Notes: generated by a model from the sequence alone, not told the origin. DNA of 64,000 nucleotides from Linanthus parryae (GCA_023055425.1 JALGPY010000034.1:2918584-2982583), one strand, 5' to 3'; counted from the first letter of the stretch, positions 31,806 through 43,765 are shown. A program made the numbers and translations.

Positions 31806-33455
31806 TTTGACAGTTATCTGCTTGACTGCAAAGATCACAATTCATACCCAGACTACATACCAAGTCTGAAAGATGACAAATTAGTTCACGATGCAAATTT
31901 ATCATTTGACCTAACATATTCCTGTGGAACTTCAGTGACGGGTATAAATTTGATAATAAACTTATATCTATGGGTAGCACACCGAATCTTCCAAAAGAAC
32001 ACAGAATAAAATGTATGCTTAAGCATCCAACAAAATATTCCAGAAATAACAAAAGTAACATTCATCAAGGTCAGCTACAGTAAAAATTGAAGACAAACAA
32101 GTGCATACCAGCACTGAAAAAAATCGACAATACAGCTAAGAAGATCAGCATAACAAACTTCACACAACAAAAGATCCGGACCTAGCTACCTCTCTCAAAA
32201 CTCACATCCCTTTGGACTGTTGCGTATAAAAATGTTGAATGACATGACAACAAATAAGATCCTTCGAAAGATTTCACAAGAGATGCTGATTCTTTCATGG
32301 GCACAACAGCGACACCGGACATTTCCTGGAAAAGAAGCTAGGACTTTAGTAACCAGAAGTAAAATGCAAACAAATCATAAATAAAAAATAACAATAAATC
32401 GTAAAGAATGAGTAGATATATGAATGCAGGAATGCTTCTTGCCAACATCATCTACTAAAGGATCAGGGCAACATGCTACAATTGTTAAAGAGCACGGAAG
32501 AGACTTTCTACTGGCAAACAAACAGGAAGATTTGTATCTATATTCTCAAAAAACTACGTACATGGGTGAAAATTTTAGATTAATAAATTGAATCCCTAAA
32601 TCAGTACCGAGAAGGATACACATAATTATCAAATTGAGATGTCTGTTCAAAAGAAGGAATATAAGCTGGACGACAAAACTTTTTTTTTCTATATTCAGAG
32701 AGTAATATTACAGTCCCAACAACTTTTTAATCAGTACCACCTGATCAAAATGCTTATGCCTTGACAGTGCCAGTAGTAATTAACTATGTTGTACATTCTA
32801 GTCATCTAACCTAAAACCCTTCATGCCCTCCTTGATCATGCCCAGTTACGTATTTTCTCAGCTGGTGTTTGGTAAGAACATGGTGAGGCACGAGGCATCT
32901 ACCCCTATACATCATATTGATGTAATGGTACTGAGTATTTATTGTAGTAATCCATACTCAATACATCATATTGAGTGACGTCGGACATGCTTCAGATATT
33001 TACTGAATGTTAAATCACGTAGTTCTTCTACTGAACATTCAATGCAAAGCCGTTCGGGTTCTGACAATTGAAGACAGTTCTACACTGGCTCCTACAAGTT
33101 GAGTGTCTCGTCTTTCCCAATCATCATTAGAAGTTCCTGAAGTTTTATTAGGTTATAAGTTTATAAATGTTGGATTTATACTATCAAATATCATTAAGAA
33201 TCTCTTGTGACTTCAACAGGCGCTAGAAAGGATGAACACTACATCTACAAGCCATATGATAGGGATCACCTGATTCTAATGGAAGGACAAATTGAGTAAT
33301 ATTGTGAAGTTCCATTATGCATTGTCAAAGAAGATAGTTGGAGAGAGTTTACCATAGGATTCAACAATCTACTAGAAAAAGTGGCTAATATATCACTAAT
33401 AGCAATTTTCTGTGCCAGTGCGGTGATGCAAAAATTCGACAAAATACTCTGTAAG
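31806..33455 (+). repeat. Block A, copy 2
   Basis: This aligns with 9,258-11,760 from AGTTATCTGCTTGACTGCAAAG to TGCCAGTGCGGTGATGC. It lacks the MULE and about 200 bp present in copy 1, and has about 50 bp near 32,205-32,255 that copy 1 lacks. It lies about 1 kb behind F-box gene 3. Confidence 0.8.
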
Positions 33456-33499
33456 TTACCAGTGCAATCTACTAGAATTTGGTCCCGGAGTGCATAATT

Positions 33500-33640
33500 C
33501 CTGCGGGATTCTGGATAATTTCAACAGAACACAGGGGGATCATGACAATTCCCTCCCTGTTAAATTTCAACTGAACATAGGAAAGTTTCAACAGAACATA
33601 GGGGAATTCTGGAAAATTTCAACAGAACATAGGAAAGTGC
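33500..33640. repeat. Short imperfect tandem repeats
   Basis: The phrase TTTCAACAGAACATAGG-AAAG-TTC occurs about four times with variations (near 33,520, 33,565, 33,588 and 33,618). No coding sense was seen. Confidence 0.7.
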
Positions 33641-33649
33641 TACAGTAAT

Positions 33650-34871
33650 GCAGCTAAGTAGTCCGCCCAAGTGTCCTCATTTTGTAAGGCGTTTTCCCAT
33701 TAAATAAATACTTGTTGCACAGAAGTGGATTTCTTGTCTAAGATAGCTATAGATCTATGAGTGGCTGACCTGGAGGGGTCTAGGTTGAACAGTCACTTGA
33801 AAGACTATCTTCTTTTTCAAAAGGGACACATGGAAGACATGGTGGATCTTTGTTAGAGCTGGGAGTGCTAACTTGTATGTTGCAACTCCAATCTTGGAAA
33901 TGGCCCATAGTATCCAGCACTGAGCTTATGAGTTACGGAAAGGGGCATTGAAGTCCACTCGAAGGGTTGTCCCATGAGATACTCACCAATGCTGAACTCT
34001 CTTTCAGTCCTGTTTCTATGTGCAGATTTATTTTATCCAGGATTGAGCCTCAACCAACTTATTCCTTAGCAATGCAAACATCCTTTGCCTATTATTGATA
34101 AAGTTGTCCATTTCGGAGACTGATCCAGCCGATGGAAACTAAGCTGGGAAGAATATTACCAACAAAGAGCCATAAAAGGAGTATCCCTCAGGCTTGTGTT
34201 GAAGTTGGTGTTATACGAAAATTCAGCCAAGCTCAGCTAATGGTTTCACCTACATGGTCTATCACCTCTCATGCATCTTAGATAGGTTTCAAGGCATTGG
34301 TTGTCTCTTTCAGTTTTACCATGTTTATGAGCATTGTAAGTTGTAGTATGCACCAGCTTTGCCTCCAAGAGTTTGTACAAACTCTGCCAAAAAGATCTTA
34401 GAACACAGGTCCTAATTCAGGTAGGATGGTAGTGGGGAGGCCATGTAACTTGTAGAGCTTATCAAATAGTTTCTTGACTACTTTTGCAGCTTAGATTGGG
34501 TGTGACAGAGCTACGAAATGGGCATACTTAGTCACAAGATCCACTATCACTGGGATGAATTCTTTGCCATTTGATTTGGGTAAGTATGTGATGAAATCCA
34601 TGCTAATGTGACTCCAATGCCTCTTGGGGAATAGGCAAGGTTGGAGAACACCGGGATAAGAATTATTTTCATGTGTCAGTCTTTGACAAGTTTCAGAGGA
34701 GATAAGCCAATCTTTAATTTGTTTCATCATTCTAGGACAAAAGAAGTGATCACAAACCCTCTTATAAGTGCCCAAAATACCTGCATGTCCCCCTACACCA
34801 GTGTTTGCCTCATGTGCATGAGGTCCTATGGGAGTGTAGTACTGCAGCCAACATTGGTGATGCCTCCACAA
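33650..34871 (-). pseudogene. Ty3-gypsy integrase and chromodomain remnant
   Basis: On the minus strand an open stretch of 126 residues (34,491-34,871) reads a gypsy integrase: the HHCC zinc region with GGHAGILGTYKRV and CQRLTHENN, then SHISMDFITYLPKS and VDLVTKYAHFVALSHP. Further down in broken frames come KLFDKLYKLHGLPTTI, a FHVSLLKKK-like region near 33,830 and a chromodomain-like WENALQNEDTWADYL near 33,690. A C-terminal chromodomain marks chromoviruses. Gag, protease, reverse transcriptase and both LTRs are missing. Confidence 0.85.
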
Positions 34872-35892
34872 CTTTTTATTTGATAGTACTAATTGACCTC
34901 ACCTGCATTAGTATCCACCAACATTTTCTTATCCATTCATGTGCCAACCATCCCATTGATAGAACCCTAAAACCATAGTACCCAATTTAACCCCAAGAAT
35001 CCCCATAAGCCCCTGAGAGTTTTAGGAGTAGGCTACTCCTACTTGCATTGAATCTTCTTGTGGTCAGCTGCAACCTGAATATCCGTTGGAAGCTATTCGA
35101 TCTAAGAGACGGAATTGCCCCTGCCAGGTAGGCAATTTCCATAACCAATCTACCCTTGAGAATAACTGATCTGTCACATAGCTAAACGGTGTCGTTGCAC
35201 TTTATCTTAAGTGGGACGATGGCGTTTCTACTAGTTCTAACCTTTTTGTGGTAACCGTCTTCTCCCTTTCAACTGTCTCTCTCTCTTTCTCTTCCCCCTA
35301 TAGTGACCAGAAAACGAAGCTCGAAGCAAGAATAGAGGCAGCAGCAGCTGCCATGGCCGTAGAATCAAGAAACTCCGGCGAACCTCCATGTTTTCCGGCA
35401 AGAACTCAGCAGGGCAGCGGAGGGAATAACAGCCGGGCACTGACAAAGCATGTGCCGGCCACCGGAGTTTTAGTTTTCCAAAAAATTTCATTTAGTTCGG
35501 GTTTTCTAAACCCTTCCTCCCAAACAAGGCCAGTGTCACCCTTATTTTGATCATTTGGTAAACAGAACAACAATTATCTCTTTATTAGGAAATAATGAAT
35601 TAAGATATGAAGGTGTGAAGAAGTTTTCTTCATATGATTCTGTTAGCTTCGAACATCAAAATCAGACAACCTAATATAGAGGAGAAGACCAGCTTTACAT
35701 CTACAAACGCCACACAAGTAGTGAAGTCTGGGAATCCAGGAACAGCTAATTCCATGGGAACACCATCAAATTTGAATTAGACATTCGTCGTCATTTCATA
35801 ACTACTACGAGTACCCAAACATGAAAATAATGATATTTTCTTCTTGTGCTATTTCATGTTTTATAGTGCATGTAGATGAAATTAGATGAATT
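34872..35892. other. Intergenic; uncertain ORF at 35,248-35,550
   Basis: A 100-residue frame (MVTVFSLSTVSLSFSS, then an alanine-rich stretch and PPCFPARTQQGSGG) follows a CT-rich leader at 35,268-35,300. It has no recognised domain, could be a first exon or a chance frame, and I give it little weight. The rest holds nothing recognisable. Confidence 0.35.
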
Positions 35893-36177
35893 GATGAGGT
35901 CGTACCAGTTTTTGCAGACGCACTGGAACCAGAGACTTCATTTGGAGTCTCATGAGCAGCTCAACGATGAGATTGTCGGTTAACACTACAACACCATTTC
36001 TGCTTCTAGATTTGTTCGATCTGTTTCTTGAAACTCCACCATTTCTTGTACCATCGTTGGTTGTGAATCATCATGGACCTCTGTAGGACGAGTTTTCGAG
36101 GTTGATCTTGTCATCATAGTTGTCAAAATCTTACGATTCACGATTCGTATCCTACGATTCGATTCGATTCGATTCAC
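35893..36177 (-). pseudogene. F-box gene head, inverted copy, split by a MULE
   Basis: On the minus strand the head reads MTRSTSKTRPTEVHDD, paralogous to MTRSTSKPRPTEVDDD at 38,731, and later VLTDNLIVELLMRL, an F-box start. The frame shifts several times before and after that, the match to the partner ends at GACCTCATC, and no associated domain follows. The MULE insertion at 36,116 cuts the gene just upstream of the MTRSTSK start, so it separates the promoter region from the coding head. Confidence 0.75.
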
Positions 36178-36761
36178 CCATGGAACGATGCGAATCCCTT
36201 TGTGAATCTTTAATGGACAAAAAAAATATTTGAATCCCGATTCAAGAGTCCGAATCTTACGATTCAGTTGCGATTCAGACCGATTCTACGATTCACCTTC
36301 AATTCATCTGGAGGTCTAATTGAGTTGCAGCATCAGTTGAAGAAATAGTACTTCCTGCATTACTTCCTACATTTAAGTCTGTTTTTCAACATGCATTTGT
36401 TTTAAACTACTAGTGCATTTTTCTCAAGTCCAAGGCTAATAATTTTCTATTATTTTAAATATCCTTGGCATCTTGTAGTTCCTTGCTCCACATGCCTATC
36501 TATATCTCGATTATTCTTTATCTTTCAGATGGGTGAAACTCCTAATCATTATTTCTGGATACGAGTTTCCAAGAAGTTGAGCTTTCTTTTTGTAAAAATT
36601 TGAATATTTTGTTCAATAATGTTATAGCTTTATGAAATATTGTATTATACCTCCAAAACAAAGTGGCAAACGGAATCTTTACGATTCACGATTCAATTCG
36701 ATTTACGATTCAGTGAAGGTGCATTTCGATTCACTATCTGAATCCCGATTTGCCAACTATG
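36116..36761. mobile_element. Non-autonomous MULE-like element, 646 bp
   Basis: Flanked by a perfect 9-bp duplication CTTGTCATC (36107-36115 and 36762-36770). The 5' end ATAGTTGTCAAAATC mirrors the 3' end, whose complement is CATAGTTGGCAAATC. Both ends are rich in ACGATTCGATT repeats. The partner arm at about 38,746 shows the uninterrupted site (GGTGACAAGATCAACC), which confirms the insertion. No transposase is encoded. Confidence 0.9.
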
Positions 36762-37000
36762 CTTGTCATCGTCCGGCTCATTTCCGGCCGCTTCGATTTC
36801 ACGGATATCTTGGGTTTATTTTTTGGGAATAAGATATGACAACTGACAGATATTCTTGTCTCCCCATTTGGATTGTCCGTCCTGACACTGTTTTCGGGAT
36901 AAGACAGCTTCTTTAAACGCTGTGTTTGGATGCGTCAGTTTCTAAGTATATGATTACTTACTAATCCAAGGATTTTAGATAGTGGGATATTAGATTATTG

Positions 37001-37107
37001 GTACAGTACATAGTTGCAAAATCTGGTCGCCGTTCCGTCTTACTCCGGGGAAGCGAAACCATCTGGATTCGGACGGAACGGCGATCCATTCCGGTTTACC
37101 ATACTAT
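37001..37107. mobile_element. Small fold-back insertion (about 105 bp)
   Basis: This piece is absent from the partner arm, where the flanks join directly (AGTAATCC next to the CTAGTATCCC region near 38,515). It contains CGCCGTTCCGTC mirrored by GACGGAACGGCG, and its start CATAGTTGCAAAATC resembles the terminus of the MULE at 36,116. The exact borders are uncertain. Confidence 0.55.
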
Positions 37108-37556
37108 AGTATAGTAATCATTTCTTTGGATAACGATGCAACTAGAATGAATTTTTTTATTTGATGGACCTTTTTTCTCATACAATAGAAACAATTTGGA
37201 ATTCTCTCTCTAAAAAGAAAGAAAGAATAAGAATTGTATTGGGCCTAAATAGAAATTTGTACTTCAACCCATATCCCATGTGATTACACCTAATACGCCC
37301 AGATTTTGTTTGTGCACATGAACTCTATATCATCAGCACAAGAGAAGTTGTAAACCGGCAGTGCTGAAGACAATGTGGTTATGGCGGTTATAGGGAACCA
37401 AAGACGACGGCGACACAAAGGGAAAATGAACGGGCGACTGGACAAAGATCATTGTTACCTTATTTGCTCTTACTATCTCATCTTTTTGTAAGTGTTAACA
37501 AATTTGTGGTTGTAGCGGCAGAAAAGAGGTTGGGCAAGAAAGCAGTTATCAAGGGT

Positions 37557-38106
37557 GAAATACGCGAAAGTTAAAAGGAAAATTTGTCTCTTTTGCAAAA
37601 TGCGAGAAGCAAAATTGCACTAGTGGTAGCCTTCTTTTGTCTGATGTTACAGTGGACATAGGTGGTACGGCCAACAAGAAATTTCTTATGCCCATGTGAG
37701 AAATCCAAACACACTGGACACAGAAGCTTAAATGGCTCAAGAAAGACGAGCAAAGTCTGTGTGGAAATTGCAAGGAGCTGAGAGACAACAGGATTACATG
37801 TCGCTATCCTCTAGTGGACTTGTTGAAGACGTACACAATCTGAAAGACGATTCACAACAAATACCATCTGAATTTGATGTTAATTGGGACTTCTTATGAT
37901 CCGGGAAGCTTAACTGCCTATTTGTTCCTCTGTTCTTTTACATTTTTAACAATTAACTAAATGCTGAACATGATCTAAAACTTTTTTTTATCAGAATTGA
38001 CGCAATTCGTATCATCAGGTTTCATTCTCTTCTAATGAAAAGACGAAATTTATTCTACGACAACAGTAACGAATCTGCCGCCACATTCAGAAGCCAGCTG
38101 CCGCTG
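37557..38106 (+). pseudogene. Spacer of the inverted duplication; holds a YAHVRNPN fragment
   Basis: Between 37,670 and 37,790 the plus strand reads YAHVRNPNTLDTEA, a stop, then MAQERRAKSVWKLQG. The first part matches the end of the gene remnant at 3.6 kb (YAHVRNPNPPNTKR). Nothing else is recognisable. The fragment is too short and broken to be active. Confidence 0.5.
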
Positions 38107-38961
38107 CCGCCCAATAATTGCTTTCAAGACCAACCTTCTTTTCTACCGCTAGAGCCGCAACTACGTTAATATTACAAACATAGGAGATAGTGAGTGCAAA
38201 TAAGGAAACAAGGATCTTTTTCCAGTCACCCAGGCATTTGCTCGTCAAGCCGTTGTCTTTAGATCTGTTTGTATGCCACGACCACTTCTTCTCCCGCACT
38301 GCCGATGCATAGCTTCTCATGTGCTAGAGATATAGAGTATATGTGCTCAAATAAAACATGGGTTTATTGGGTGTAATCACATCGGTTATGGGAGAAATTC
38401 AAATTTCTTTAAGGCCCAAAAAAATTATTTCTCTTGTATGATTAAAAGTCCATGGGATAATTTTTTTTATTCTATTTGAATTATTATCCTAACAAAGGAT
38501 TACTAAACCAGTCATCTAGTATCCCATCATAAATCCCCGGGTTAGTAAGTACTCGTATATTTTGAATTTAGAAACGGCGCATCCAAACACAGTGTTTAAG
38601 GAACCTGTCTTTTCCCGATCAATCTTGGTGGGGAGAATATCTATCAGCTGTCATCTCTTACTCCAAAAAATAAACCCTAGTTAGTATTCGTGAAATCGAA
38701 GCGGTCGGAAAATGAGCCGGCGGGCGACGGGTGACAAGATCAACCTCGAAACCTCGTCCTACGGAGGTCGATGATGATTCTACAACCAACGATGGAACCA
38801 GAAATGGTGCACTTTCTAGAAACAACAGATCGAACAAATCTAGAAGCACAAATGGCGTTGCAGTGTTAACCAACAATCTCATCGTTGAGCTGCTCTTGAG
38901 ACTTCCGGTTAAGTCTCTGATGCAATTCAAGTCAGTTGGCAAAAAATGGTATGACCTCATC
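38107..38961 (+). repeat. Right arm of the large inverted duplication
   Basis: This arm is the uninterrupted version: it carries the upstream region and head of the F-box pseudogene at 38,731. On its minus strand lies a 77-residue frame (38,087-38,320; MRSYASAVREKKWSWHTNR, with a hydrophobic ILVSLFALTISYVC stretch). The matching region of the left arm is frame-broken, so I do not call it a gene. Confidence 0.85.
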
Positions 38962-39362
38962 CATTCCTGTATCTGCCTACGTGAACATGAAGAAGAAATA
39001 TTATCCTGTTTGGGTACTCTGGTAGTCATGGACTAACGACGAATGTCAGCTTCCAATTTGATGGTGTCCCCATGGAATTGGCTGTTCCTAGATTTCAAGA
39101 CTTGTAACCATTCTAGGTTGTCTTCATGGTGTGGTTTGCTTGCATCTGTAAGTAAAAATGATCTATGGACCCATTACCGTCTACCAAGTTTGCCCTCTGG
39201 CACCCGGCCACTAATAACGATAGAGAAATCGGGTCCATGTTCGGTGGACACGGACCTGGTAGCAGTTATAGAAAGACACCGTGGTGGCATTTTGGGTTTT
39301 CTTTGAACGGGACAGGGGTTCATTTTAAGGTTGCACATATATGGTTTCCTTATAATCAAAAC
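38731..39362 (+). pseudogene. F-box/F-box-associated pseudogene
   Basis: The frame opens MTRSTSKPRPTEVDDD and holds a good F-box at about residues 46-80 (VLTNNLIVELLLRLPVKSL, then FKSVGKKWYDLI). A stop at 39,034 and frame changes follow. The continuing homology can be read in other frames: VSFQFDGVPMELAVP (about 39,045), FALWHPATNNDREIGSMFGG (about 39,190) and GFSLNGTGVHFKVAHIWF (about 39,295). It stops at 39,363. The C-terminal half of the associated domain is lost. The order of motifs is that of genes 1, 3 and 4, so it is a decayed member of the cluster. Confidence 0.85.
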
Positions 39363-39365
39363 TGA

Positions 39366-40746
39366 TCATGTACTAAGTGGGTGAGTTACATGACTAATTT
39401 TCTTCGTGTGCAACGAGTTTTTCCATAGCAGTATGTTCTTAAGGATCAAACCATGATTGTACAAACTGTTTTCACATGGTAGAAACAGAAGGATGAAATA
39501 AAGTTTTATAGGCAAAGCATCAAAAAACATCATTTTCATTGAAGAAGGAAATGAAGAACCACTCACATTTGAAAGCTTTCTTTTCCAAATACTGGAGATC
39601 GAGTTTTCACACAACTCAAGTATCATGCACATACCTGCACAACGAAAACATACCTCTTTAGTAATCGCTCAAGATAGTAGTTATGGCTCACATTAAGATG
39701 GTAGTAGTTGATCAAACAACTGTGATTAATTTGATCAGATGGTCTTTTTGACTTACCCTTTGCAATGAATCTGTAGAATGTAAAAAGAACATTGGTTATT
39801 TATTTGACACATTTTTTCCAAAAAAATTACTTCAACCATCATTGTAAATCAAGTGTTAAAGATTATTGTCATCTAAACTCAGTATTTTTTGGGGGGCTAT
39901 TTTGAAAAATAGGGAAACCAGTAGCTAGGTTAGTAATTATGTAAAGTTTAGTCTCTTTAGTCTTTTGAATTAGTCAACAACTACTGCTGTATTTCTACTC
40001 TGTTCAATACAGAGCAGAGGCAGCAGAGCCAGCTAGGAAGGATGTTTTTCTTCTCTTTGGGTATAAGGAGGTGTCTGTGTGTGATTGTGAAATCCAGAAA
40101 ATAAAAGATGAAGCTCTGTTCAGTGAGTGTCTGTGACTCGTGTGAGATTGCAGACAAGAAGAGAAGCTGAATCTCCATTGTAGTTCCTGTACTTTGTTGC
40201 TGAGTTTCGTATGAACTATCAGTTCACTTCCAGGTAAGATTTTTCCTAATTTTCTTGTTCGTTACTGTTTCCAATAAAGATAACCAAGAACTGAAGTAAA
40301 GTAAGAAGGGACAAACATGTACACTTTCCGGGCTAATTCATGATGAAACATTTAGATTGTGTACTTTTACCGCAACAAAAACTAGGTGCAAAAAAAACGG
40401 ACACAAAAATACTGAACCCTATCAAACCAACATAACCACGAGAATCAACGGTTCCAAAACTGAGCAACTATAACAGCAACTGTGAGACCCATGTCATAAC
40501 TCGTAGAGTTATTTGTTCATATTAATCTCAAAGAAAAAACATGTGATTTCACGGAAAAAGAGTTCGTGGTAAGATTGAGTCGGTAACAAAAAAATTCCCT
40601 GTAGTTGTAGGCCACGGATGCACAACAAAAAACTGACCCCATAACGGCTCTCTAATATGTTTCCTGCTCTATACATAATGTTTCAGTATGTTTCCTGCTC
40701 TATACATAATGTTTCTCAGAGATAACATCAACTGAAACTACTTCTA
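39366..40746. other. Intergenic
   Basis: No credible gene. A segment at about 39,985-40,245 (GAGCAGAGGCAGCAGAGCC, ending CAGGTAAGAT) looks like an untranslated first exon with a donor site, but no coding sequence follows. GTATGTTTCCTGCTCTATAC is repeated in tandem near 40,656 and 40,685. Confidence 0.4.
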
Positions 40747-41213
40747 AGACTGAGTCCAGCAGTGGTACTCCTCCACCCCCACCTGGCCCACCATTTTCTA
40801 CCATAATTGACCTTAATATTTACAATTTTACGATTTGTTCTACAGCAGTAAAAGACCTCCCCCACCCCTCTTATTATATTTTAAGGTAATTTTTCCACCT
40901 ATTTTTTTATTTTGAATTATCACAAAACACATATTAAGAATTATAAATTACAAATAGCCACTATTATTTACAAAATACTATATTTATTAATATTATAGAC
41001 TATTAATATTTTATTAACTCATTAAAAAGAAAAAGAAAATACACAAACCTGCCTCACCAAACCGTGGGACCGTGACAAGCCCACGGTCTCCCCTCCCCCT
41101 CCCCCCCTCCCCCTTTCCTTGGTGATTAAGCAGGCGGTCTCCCCTACACCCTGCTATTGAAGGTGCTAAACAGGGGCTTGGGGGTGTCCACGCCCCACTG
41201 CTGGACCGAGTCT
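40747..41213. mobile_element. Non-autonomous DNA element (467 bp)
   Basis: The left end AGACTGAGTCCAGCAGTGG mirrors the right end, whose complement reads AGACTCGGTCCAGCAGTGG: a terminal inverted repeat of 19 bp with two mismatches. Both sides are bordered by TA, consistent with a TA target duplication. The ends carry CCACCCCCACC-type tracts and the core is AT-rich. The superfamily is uncertain because only a 2-bp duplication supports it. Confidence 0.72.
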
Positions 41214-41455
41214 TAGTTATAAAACACAGATTCACTTCACGAAGGTCACCAATGATATCTACACTACATATGTCTTGAGAACCCGATAGTGTCCCCAACA
41301 AGGAACCCAATAGTTCACCCAACAAGGGACTGAATAGCCTCCCCCAGTAAAAGCTTGGTGGCGAGCGTATCAACAATATTCTTCTCATCGATCAGATAGC
41401 TCTTGATCATACCTCCCAACAATGTTCTTTTTGAACACTAACCCAACCAGACTTT
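41214..41455 (-). other. Possible tail of a copia internal region
   Basis: GACTTTGATACAACTTCTTAAAAC near 41,452 resembles a mutated primer-binding region in minus orientation next to the LTR-like block at 41,456. The stretch itself contains two similar CCCAACAAGG phrases. No conserved domain can be read. Confidence 0.3.
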
Positions 41456-41830
41456 GATACAACTTCTTAAAACAGAGGTTTGAGTAAGAACAATGAACAA
41501 GAACACAAAGAATTAACGTGGTTCACTAGAAAAATTGATAACTACGTACACGACCAAAACAAACCCAATTTATTGATGAGAGCCAATGACAATCATGAGA
41601 TACACCACACTATGGCCACAATTGCCATAGTGGCCACCCACACAAATATACCCATGTTCTAGGAGTCTATTTATAGACCTAGGACATGACTTGTGCCAAA
41701 GAAACGTCCAAAAGTTACTAAAACGTACACGGAAACAAAATACATAAATCTAAAAGACTTCTAACATAATATTTTTCTACCATGGGTTCAGAAACTCCCA
41801 ACATGGGATCCACTATTAATAAATATCGAT
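41456..41830 (-). repeat. LTR-like sequence, old copia type
   Basis: It shares the style of the Copia-2 LTR: AACACAAAGAATTAACGTGGTTCAC, ATAACTACGTACACGACC, CAATTTATTGATGAGAGCC and, further in, TCTATTTATAGACC (a TATA region in minus orientation). This order is typical of many plant copia LTRs. Neither a partner LTR nor a target duplication was found, so the borders are approximate. Confidence 0.45.
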
Positions 41831-43463
41831 CAATTACTTGTATAATTTTCTTTCAAAGCATAATATCATAAAAAAGTAGTGATTCGTCCAACTGAGAGGA
41901 TATTTATGACATGTAATATCCACAAGCCTATCAAAATGCAAACTCAGGATGATGGGGCGCCTAAAAGATCTTTCTAGGGACACATTACATTTTTTCTTAT
42001 GTATCTAAGTAGCTTAAATATTGTATCTTTGAGCACTTTTGCTGTATATATGTAGCTCAGTATTGGTTACTATATCCAGCATGGGATGATCTTGGGTAGG
42101 ATGATCTTGCTTCTTCCTGTTCTTGTAAGATAATATGTTTTACCTATGAAGTTCTCAAGTTTAAGCCAAATGAATAGATGAAATTAATTTTGATTAGGGT
42201 TGGCCAACCTCAAGTGAAGATCTGCACACAATTTTCTCTTAACTACTACCAAAATGTCGATATGCTTAATTAACCAATGTTAATATTAGTAACTGATGTT
42301 ATTTTTTTTATTCATTCTTGAAATTGTATCCCGGGTTAAAACCATACCAAATATGGGAAAAAAAATCGTAGTGTTCGTACCCTAAAGTATTGATTACTCT
42401 TATATGTTGTGCATGATCGTCATTCTTAGTTTGTAGAGTGCTTGCCAAGCGCTTTGTGTCCGACCTACACATAAACTTTGAAAATCCAGATGGTGTAATA
42501 AAAACAAAGGATACATGCTTCTAAGAAATTTAATACATTTTTGTCCCACTGGCCATAACTGGAAAGCCAATATGGATTTAGAAATTAAAGAGATAGCATT
42601 CAAACCTTCTTATTAGTATAGAATCAAGAAAGACCCTATTGCATAAAACAAGAAACCTAGAATAGGAAACACATAAGTCTGTCCCAATTCAATCAATTAA
42701 CATTAAAATTGATCATGTAATCGACATGGCAACAAGATAACTCACGTGCCATCGCCAATTGATCCCTCACAGGAGTGAGATGGATAAGTTGGTTCTATCG
42801 AGACCTTAGATTGCTTCCGTTCAGCGAGAACCATTTCCCAACCGAGAAGCCATGGCACATTCTCTTTCTCAAGGTCGAGGCTTCACCCGAGAAACTGATT
42901 GGGCAGATGCCCTAATATATATGGGCCAACTTGAACAACGGCGGTGAACCACAATCAAATTCGTCAACCATAACGGCGCCCACTGTAGAGGACCCTACAG
43001 CAGGCGCAAGAGGACCAAAACGCTATGATGACAACCATCGGAGACTCTGGAGTTGCTCTCAGTTTCCAATGGTGAAGGTGGGAGAGTGAGCGGCGACTAG
43101 GAAGAGAGAAAGAAAGAAGAATCCGGGAGGGAAGGAGAGAGGTAGAGTGGCGGAAGAACACCAAAAATTAGGGTTTGGCAGTGAGGAGGGCAATGATGAT
43201 GATTTTTGTGAAGTTTTGGCAATTTTTAATTTTGCCTCCATTTACTTGGTGAAAATTTTAGTTTCCCTCTTAATACTATAGCCAAATTTTCACCAATTAT
43301 TCTCTCCCCCCCCCCACCCAAAATTCAACAAAAAATCTCTTTTTCCCTCTAAAATTTACCTCCAAATTTTAGTTTCCCCTTAAACTCAACAATCTGATGA
43401 CTAAGGAGATTGTGAAGAGTAAAGGATGTGTTTTTTTGAAGAAGATAACATGTGGAATTGGGA
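41831..43463. other. Intergenic
   Basis: No supported gene. Frames at 42,400-42,603 and 42,964-43,241 are short and have no recognised domains. Near 43,250-43,400 the sequence is C- and T-rich and repeats AAAATTTTAGTTTCCC-like phrases. Confidence 0.45.
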
Positions 43464-43765
43464 TCAAAGTGCAGCATAGAATAATATCGATCTTATACTG
43501 AGCCACGAAGTCCTACAAACAGTCCTAGAAACAGTCCTCCTCCACAAAGTCTTCAAATTTCTAATCCCCTTGGCTAGATTCTCCTTGAAGTACTTAATTG
43601 TTTTGTATGATCTACAACCCAAAGGGACGATTCTCCTTTGCGTCGTACACGACTTTCTAATATGCTCCTTCAACGCATGCTCGGTTTGGTAGAATTCTTT
43701 ATCAATTTTGACCCACCTAACGGCAATTAACATTCTTGGAATCCTATGCACCCTTCAAATTCAGA
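43464..43765 (-). pseudogene. Fragment of the unrecognised family at 3.6 kb
   Basis: A 95-residue minus-strand frame reads RWVKIDKEFYQTEHALKEH followed by IRKSC and, later, TIKYFKENLAKGIRNLK. This parallels RWTKTDKEFYRTESSMKEP, LRKNC and TIKFFLKHMADGIRKMQ in the remnant at 3.6 kb, with the same order and similar spacing. The surrounding exons are missing. The family is unknown to me; conservation of charged and aromatic positions suggests a real protein in its source. Confidence 0.55.

Larger units (their letters stand above)
35893..37556 (-). repeat. Left arm of a large inverted duplication
   Basis: The reverse complement of this arm aligns with 38,107-38,961. Matches include the F-box start, the promoter-like region with CGCATCCAAACACAG, the GGTGTAATCACAT segment and GCAGAAAAGAGGTTGG. 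The arm is longer than its partner because of a MULE at 36116-36761 and a small insertion at about 37,001-37,107. The spacer to the other arm is about 550 bp. Confidence 0.85.

Noticed and set aside
43059..43241. Short minus-strand frames with hydrophobic stretches near 43.1 kb
   Set aside because: Low-complexity serine- and leucine-rich translation of a GA/CT-rich stretch; no domain.
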